From assembly GCA_024653875.1 (NCBI GenBank), contig JANLHE010000421.1, positions 1-7,968 on the forward strand: 7,968 nucleotides of DNA, given 5' to 3'. The stretch comes from Acidobacteriota bacterium. GTDB taxonomy: Bacteria > Acidobacteriota > Vicinamibacteria > Vicinamibacterales > SCN-69-37. Below the pieces are notes generated by a model, which was not told the origin of the DNA, did not search any database, and saw only the letters and a list, made by a program, of their open reading frames with translations. The position numbers and the translations under genes are program-made. Below are positions 5,497 through 7,968 of the stretch, one piece after another. The first letter of the stretch is position 1, and every line of letters begins with the position of its first letter.

Positions 5497-6612
5497 TCAG
5501 TTCACCGATTCCCAGCGGCGGCTCGTGGCGGAGCGCTCCATGGCGGTGAGCACGCGCTGGTTGGCCACGCCGTCCACGAAGCTGGGGGTTGGCGTCGTCC
5601 CCCCGGCAATGGCTTCAAGCAGGTCGTAGACCGTGTGCGTGAACGTGTGCTCGTAGCCGATGACGTGCCCCGGCGGCCACCAGCGGCCCACGAACGGGTG
5701 CACGGACTCGGTGACGATGATCGTGCGGAAGCCCCTGAGGTGCGGCGGATCGTTGTCGAAGTACACCTCGAGCTCGTTCATCCGCTCCAGGTCGAACGCC
5801 ACGCTGCCGAGGCGGCCGTTGATTTCGAACCGGTTGTAGTTCTTGCGGCCGTTGGCCATCCGCGTGGCTTCGATGGTGCCGATGGCGCCGTTCGCGAAGT
5901 GCACCAGCGCCATGGCGGCGTCGTCGACGGTGACGTCGACCATCTCCTTTGGCGCCGGTCGCGATGGCACAAACGTCTTCAGGTCCGCCGATACCTCGGT
6001 GATCTCCCCGACGAGGAATCGCGCGAGGTCGATCGAGTGGGACGCGATGTCGCCGAGCGCGCCGGATCCGGCCCGCGTGCGGTCGAGGCGCCAGTTGAAC
6101 GGCGCCGCGGGATCGGACATCCAGTCCTGCAGGTACGTGCCGCGGTAGTGGCGAATCTCGCCGAGGGCGCCCTCGCTGATGAGTTGCTTTGCCAGCATGA
6201 CCGCGGGCGCGCGCCGGTAGTTGTGGCAAATCATGTGCGCGACGCCGGCGCGCTCGACGGCGGCGAGCATGCGTTCGGCATCCGCGAGCGAGTTGGCGAG
6301 CGGCTTCTCGCACAAGACGTGTTTGCCGGCCTGCGCGGCCGCGATGGCGATGTCCGCGTGGCTGTCGCCGGGGGTGCAGACGTCCACCAGGTCGATGTCC
6401 TTGCGGCGCACGACCTCGCGCCAGTCCGTGGCCGCCTCGTCCCATCCCAGCGCCGCGCGGGCGCGCTCGACCTCGGAGGCCGTTCGGCCGCACACGACCT
6501 TCATGCGGGGCGATCGCGCCGGCGAAAAGAACGGCGTGACCTGCCGATAGGCGTTGCTGTGCGCGCGGCCCATGAACGCATACCCGATCATCGCGACGTT
6601 GATGTCAGACAT
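5497..6612 (-). CDS. Gfo/Idh/MocA oxidoreductase, levoglucosan dehydrogenase-like
   Basis: The protein has 371 residues and the full two-domain architecture. The Rossmann NAD-binding loop is [13 protein letters not shown] (10-22). CEKP (101-104) carries catalytic Lys103. [21 protein letters not shown] (182-202) carries Asp188 and His192. Other segments are [12 protein letters not shown] (157-168), GTIEATR (245-251) and GFRTI (294-298). Their spacing closely resembles, from memory, levoglucosan dehydrogenase, which oxidises C3 of an anhydro-sugar, so NAD-dependent 3-keto-sugar formation or its reversal is the likely chemistry; the exact substrate cannot be read. There is no signal peptide, so it is cytoplasmic, unlike the QKP-type relative at the left edge. 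The start [10 protein letters not shown] is chosen over the in-frame ATG at 6660, which would prepend residues translated from the palindromic repeat. A purine-rich AAAGGGA lies about 7-9 bases upstream. It is followed by the isomerase gene in an apparent operon. Confidence 0.9.
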   Translation of the reverse strand: MSDINVAMIGYAFMGRAHSNAYRQVTPFFSPARSPRMKVVCGRTASEVERARAALGWDEAATDWREVVRRKDIDLVDVCTPGDSHADIAIAAAQAGKHVLCEKPLANSLADAERMLAAVERAGVAHMICHNYRRAPAVMLAKQLISEGALGEIRHYRGTYLQDWMSDPAAPFNWRLDRTRAGSGALGDIASHSIDLARFLVGEITEVSADLKTFVPSRPAPKEMVDVTVDDAAMALVHFANGAIGTIEATRMANGRKNYNRFEINGRLGSVAFDLERMNELEVYFDNDPPHLRGFRTIIVTESVHPFVGRWWPPGHVIGYEHTFTHTVYDLLEAIAGGTTPTPSFVDGVANQRVLTAMERSATSRRWESVN

Positions 6613-6628
6613 TGTCTGTCCCTTTCGT

Positions 6629-6686
6629 ACGGAGGTCCCGGGCTTCAGCCCGGGACGCACGGCACGGGCTGAAGCCCGTGCCCTCC
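6629..6686 (-). repeat. Double palindromic intergenic repeat, copy B
   Basis: Two perfect 10-base-arm hairpins lie at 6635-6656 (arms 6635-6644 and 6647-6656) and 6661-6682 (arms 6661-6670 and 6673-6682). The 58-base block is the reverse complement of 1131-1188 with about 3 mismatches, two in the linker between hairpins and one in a loop. Relative to local transcription it has the same orientation as copy A: 3' of one gene and 5' of the next. It begins one base after the stop codon of the membrane fusion protein (6690-6688). No T-tract is present. Confidence 0.85.
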
Positions 6687-6687
6687 A

Positions 6688-7968
6688 TCAATCCTTCCGG
6701 CGCGCCACGAGTGCGCCGATGTAACAGAGCGCCACCAGGCCAATGAGCGCGCCGTAGCCGGTGACCAGCGCCAGGTACTCCGCCACGCCGCCCGCCATCG
6801 CGCCCAGGAGGTTCGTGCCGTAGTCGCGGGGCAGTGAGGTGGAGTGTTTGATCGCCGATCCGAACAGCAGGCCCGCGCAGAAGATCGGGCTGAACCCGAG
6901 CACGGCGTACGTCAGGGACTCGGCCGCCAGGCTGTCGAAGGCGAGCCGGCCGACCGGCACCAGGTAGCTGAGCCCGAGCAGGGCCAGCAACACGGCGCCC
7001 ACCAGCCACGGCCGGCGAATCTCCCAGCGGGACACCACGAAGTTGGCGGCCAGCGCCATCACCAGCACGGAGGCAATCGCCAGCGACGCGACCACCCAGG
7101 TGGATCCCCACAACAGCGCGAACTGCGTGATCGACTTCGTCTCCAGCAGCATGAACCCGGCGCCCAGCAGGAAGAACTGCCAGGACCATCGCCCCTCCGC
7201 CCGGCGCACCGCGGGGGCCACCACGGCCACCGACACCGCCAGGATCAGCAGCAGCGTGAGGATGTAGTGCCGCGGGATGTGCCGGTCGCGCAGATACAGG
7301 AACGGCCAGTCGTCGGCGGCCGGCTCGATGCCGGGGTCGCGCTGGTGCCGCCGCGCGGGGCTGGGGGCGTGTGACTGGCCGAACGCGGTGACGCGATCCG
7401 GAATGGGCGGCGACGCCGGCATCCGGGCCACACCGGGCCCGGCCAGCATCACGCCCAGAAACGATCGCGCCTCGTGCACATGCACGTACGGTTCAGCGCC
7501 AAACGCCGCGGCGGCGCTGTTTGCGAGACGGTCCACCAGCCAGCCTTCTCTGAAGTAGTTGTAGACGACCAGCACACCGTCATCGGTCAGCCGGTCACGC
7601 ACCGCGTTGAAGGCCTCCTGCGTGAACATGTAACTCTCAAGTCGCACACCGGAGAAGCCAGACTGCAGCGTCAGCGAGTCGATGAGCGCAAACACCACCA
7701 GGTCGTACTTCCGGGTCGTCGTCCTCAAGAAATGCCGGGCATCGTCATTCACGACGGTCACGCGGGGATCGGAGAAGGGCTGGTCGGGATGCAGCTCGCG
7801 GCCCAGGCGGATGATCGTGGGATCGATCTCGACCGCATCCACGTGCTTCGCGCCGTGCCGAAGCGCCGCGGCGACGTCGCTGCCCGATCCGGCGCCGAGC
7901 ACCAGGACGTTCTCGAACGTGTCGCCGAACACGGCGTACGGCCACTGGTAGAAGTACTCCTTCTGGTC
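6688..7968 (-). CDS. Spermidine synthase-like domain fused to a multi-pass membrane domain, 5'-truncated by the window edge
   Basis: The frame is open through the right edge: ten or more residues such as YFYQWPYAVFGD precede the GTG at 7932, so that GTG is internal and the gene continues outside the window. About 426 residues are visible. Numbering from the GTG, the first half is a class I methyltransferase/SpeE-like fold: VLVLGAGSGSDVAAAL (10-24), acidic VDAVEIDP (31-38), VNDDARHFL (61-69), YDLVVFALIDS (76-86) and ESYMFTQEAF (99-108). The second half has about six hydrophobic segments between 221 and 410, including the subgroup-typical GAGFMLLETKSITQFALLWGS (257-277). Full-length relatives usually also have N-terminal membrane helices. 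Annotation as spermidine synthase would be unsafe: a polyamine role is not established for membrane-fused relatives, and no speD or other polyamine gene is nearby. The C-terminus ends ...ARRKD, abutting the palindromic repeat. Confidence 0.8.
   Translation of the reverse strand, partial: DQKEYFYQWPYAVFGDTFENVLVLGAGSGSDVAAALRHGAKHVDAVEIDPTIIRLGRELHPDQPFSDPRVTVVNDDARHFLRTTTRKYDLVVFALIDSLTLQSGFSGVRLESYMFTQEAFNAVRDRLTDDGVLVVYNYFREGWLVDRLANSAAAAFGAEPYVHVHEARSFLGVMLAGPGVARMPASPPIPDRVTAFGQSHAPSPARRHQRDPGIEPAADDWPFLYLRDRHIPRHYILTLLLILAVSVAVVAPAVRRAEGRWSWQFFLLGAGFMLLETKSITQFALLWGSTWVVASLAIASVLVMALAANFVVSRWEIRRPWLVGAVLLALLGLSYLVPVGRLAFDSLAAESLTYAVLGFSPIFCAGLLFGSAIKHSTSLPRDYGTNLLGAMAGGVAEYLALVTGYGALIGLVALCYIGALVARRKD

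Noticed and set aside
6613..6628. Promoter for the right-hand sugar genes
   Set aside because: Only 16 bases separate the repeat from the start codon, and I see no convincing -35/-10 pair here or within the repeat. Transcription may come from further upstream.
6613..6660. N-terminal extension of the levoglucosan dehydrogenase-like protein from the ATG at 6660
   Set aside because: The extra residues [16 protein letters not shown] are repeat translation. The fold begins normally at [15 protein letters not shown], with a purine-rich site upstream.
5635..6672. + strand open frame (345 codons) antisense to the levoglucosan dehydrogenase-like gene
   Set aside because: Shadow of a well-supported gene. 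Its end runs into the repeat, giving the artefactual tail [13 protein letters not shown].
1..7968. tRNA, rRNA, transposase, integrase or phage genes
   Set aside because: No cloverleaf with CCA-end features, no rRNA-like segment and no DDE or integrase-type protein is visible in any frame.

Overview
The window is a high-GC (roughly two-thirds G+C) bacterial chromosome segment. It is densely coding and free of phage, insertion-sequence or CRISPR signatures. The gene content (Gfo/Idh/MocA oxidoreductases, a DUF1080 protein, a NupG-type symporter, a TIM-barrel sugar isomerase) is typical of Acidobacteriota, Planctomycetota and similar glycan degraders. The intergenic palindromes with a GGCTTTAGCC or GGCTGAAGCC core are, from memory, common in Acidobacteriota, particularly Vicinamibacteria-like genomes. 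That assignment is an inference and no ribosomal or other marker gene is present to test it.

Layout: two convergent blocks. The left block (1-3208, + strand) holds the 3' part of a Gfo/Idh/MocA oxidoreductase cut by the window edge, a palindromic repeat cluster, a secreted DUF1080 (3-keto-disaccharide hydrolase type) protein, and 3 bases later a NupG/LacY-like MFS permease. The convergent gap (3209-3379) holds another repeat copy and what may be the 3' remnant of a lost + strand gene. The right block (7968-3380, - strand), in transcription order, holds an edge-truncated spermidine-synthase-like/membrane fusion protein, a palindromic repeat pair, a second Gfo/Idh/MocA oxidoreductase resembling levoglucosan dehydrogenase, a sugar-phosphate isomerase/epimerase-like TIM-barrel enzyme, and a YcaQ-type winged-helix DNA glycosylase.

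How the genes may work together: an NAD(P)-dependent oxidoreductase that makes a 3-keto sugar, a periplasmic DUF1080 hydrolase that cleaves 3-keto-glycosides, a sugar/nucleoside:H+ permease, and a TIM-barrel enzyme acting on keto sugars form a plausible oxidative (3-keto) glycoside-degradation module, split over two convergent operons. No substrate can be read from the sequence. The spermidine-synthase-like protein and the DNA glycosylase do not obviously belong to the pathway.

The most distinctive non-coding features are: (i) two nearly identical 58-base double palindromes, inverted relative to each other but in the same orientation relative to the genes they separate; (ii) a perfect 24-base direct repeat bracketing the DUF1080-permease pair; and (iii) runs of an 8-base ATG-containing unit leading into the start codons of two consecutive genes on the - strand.
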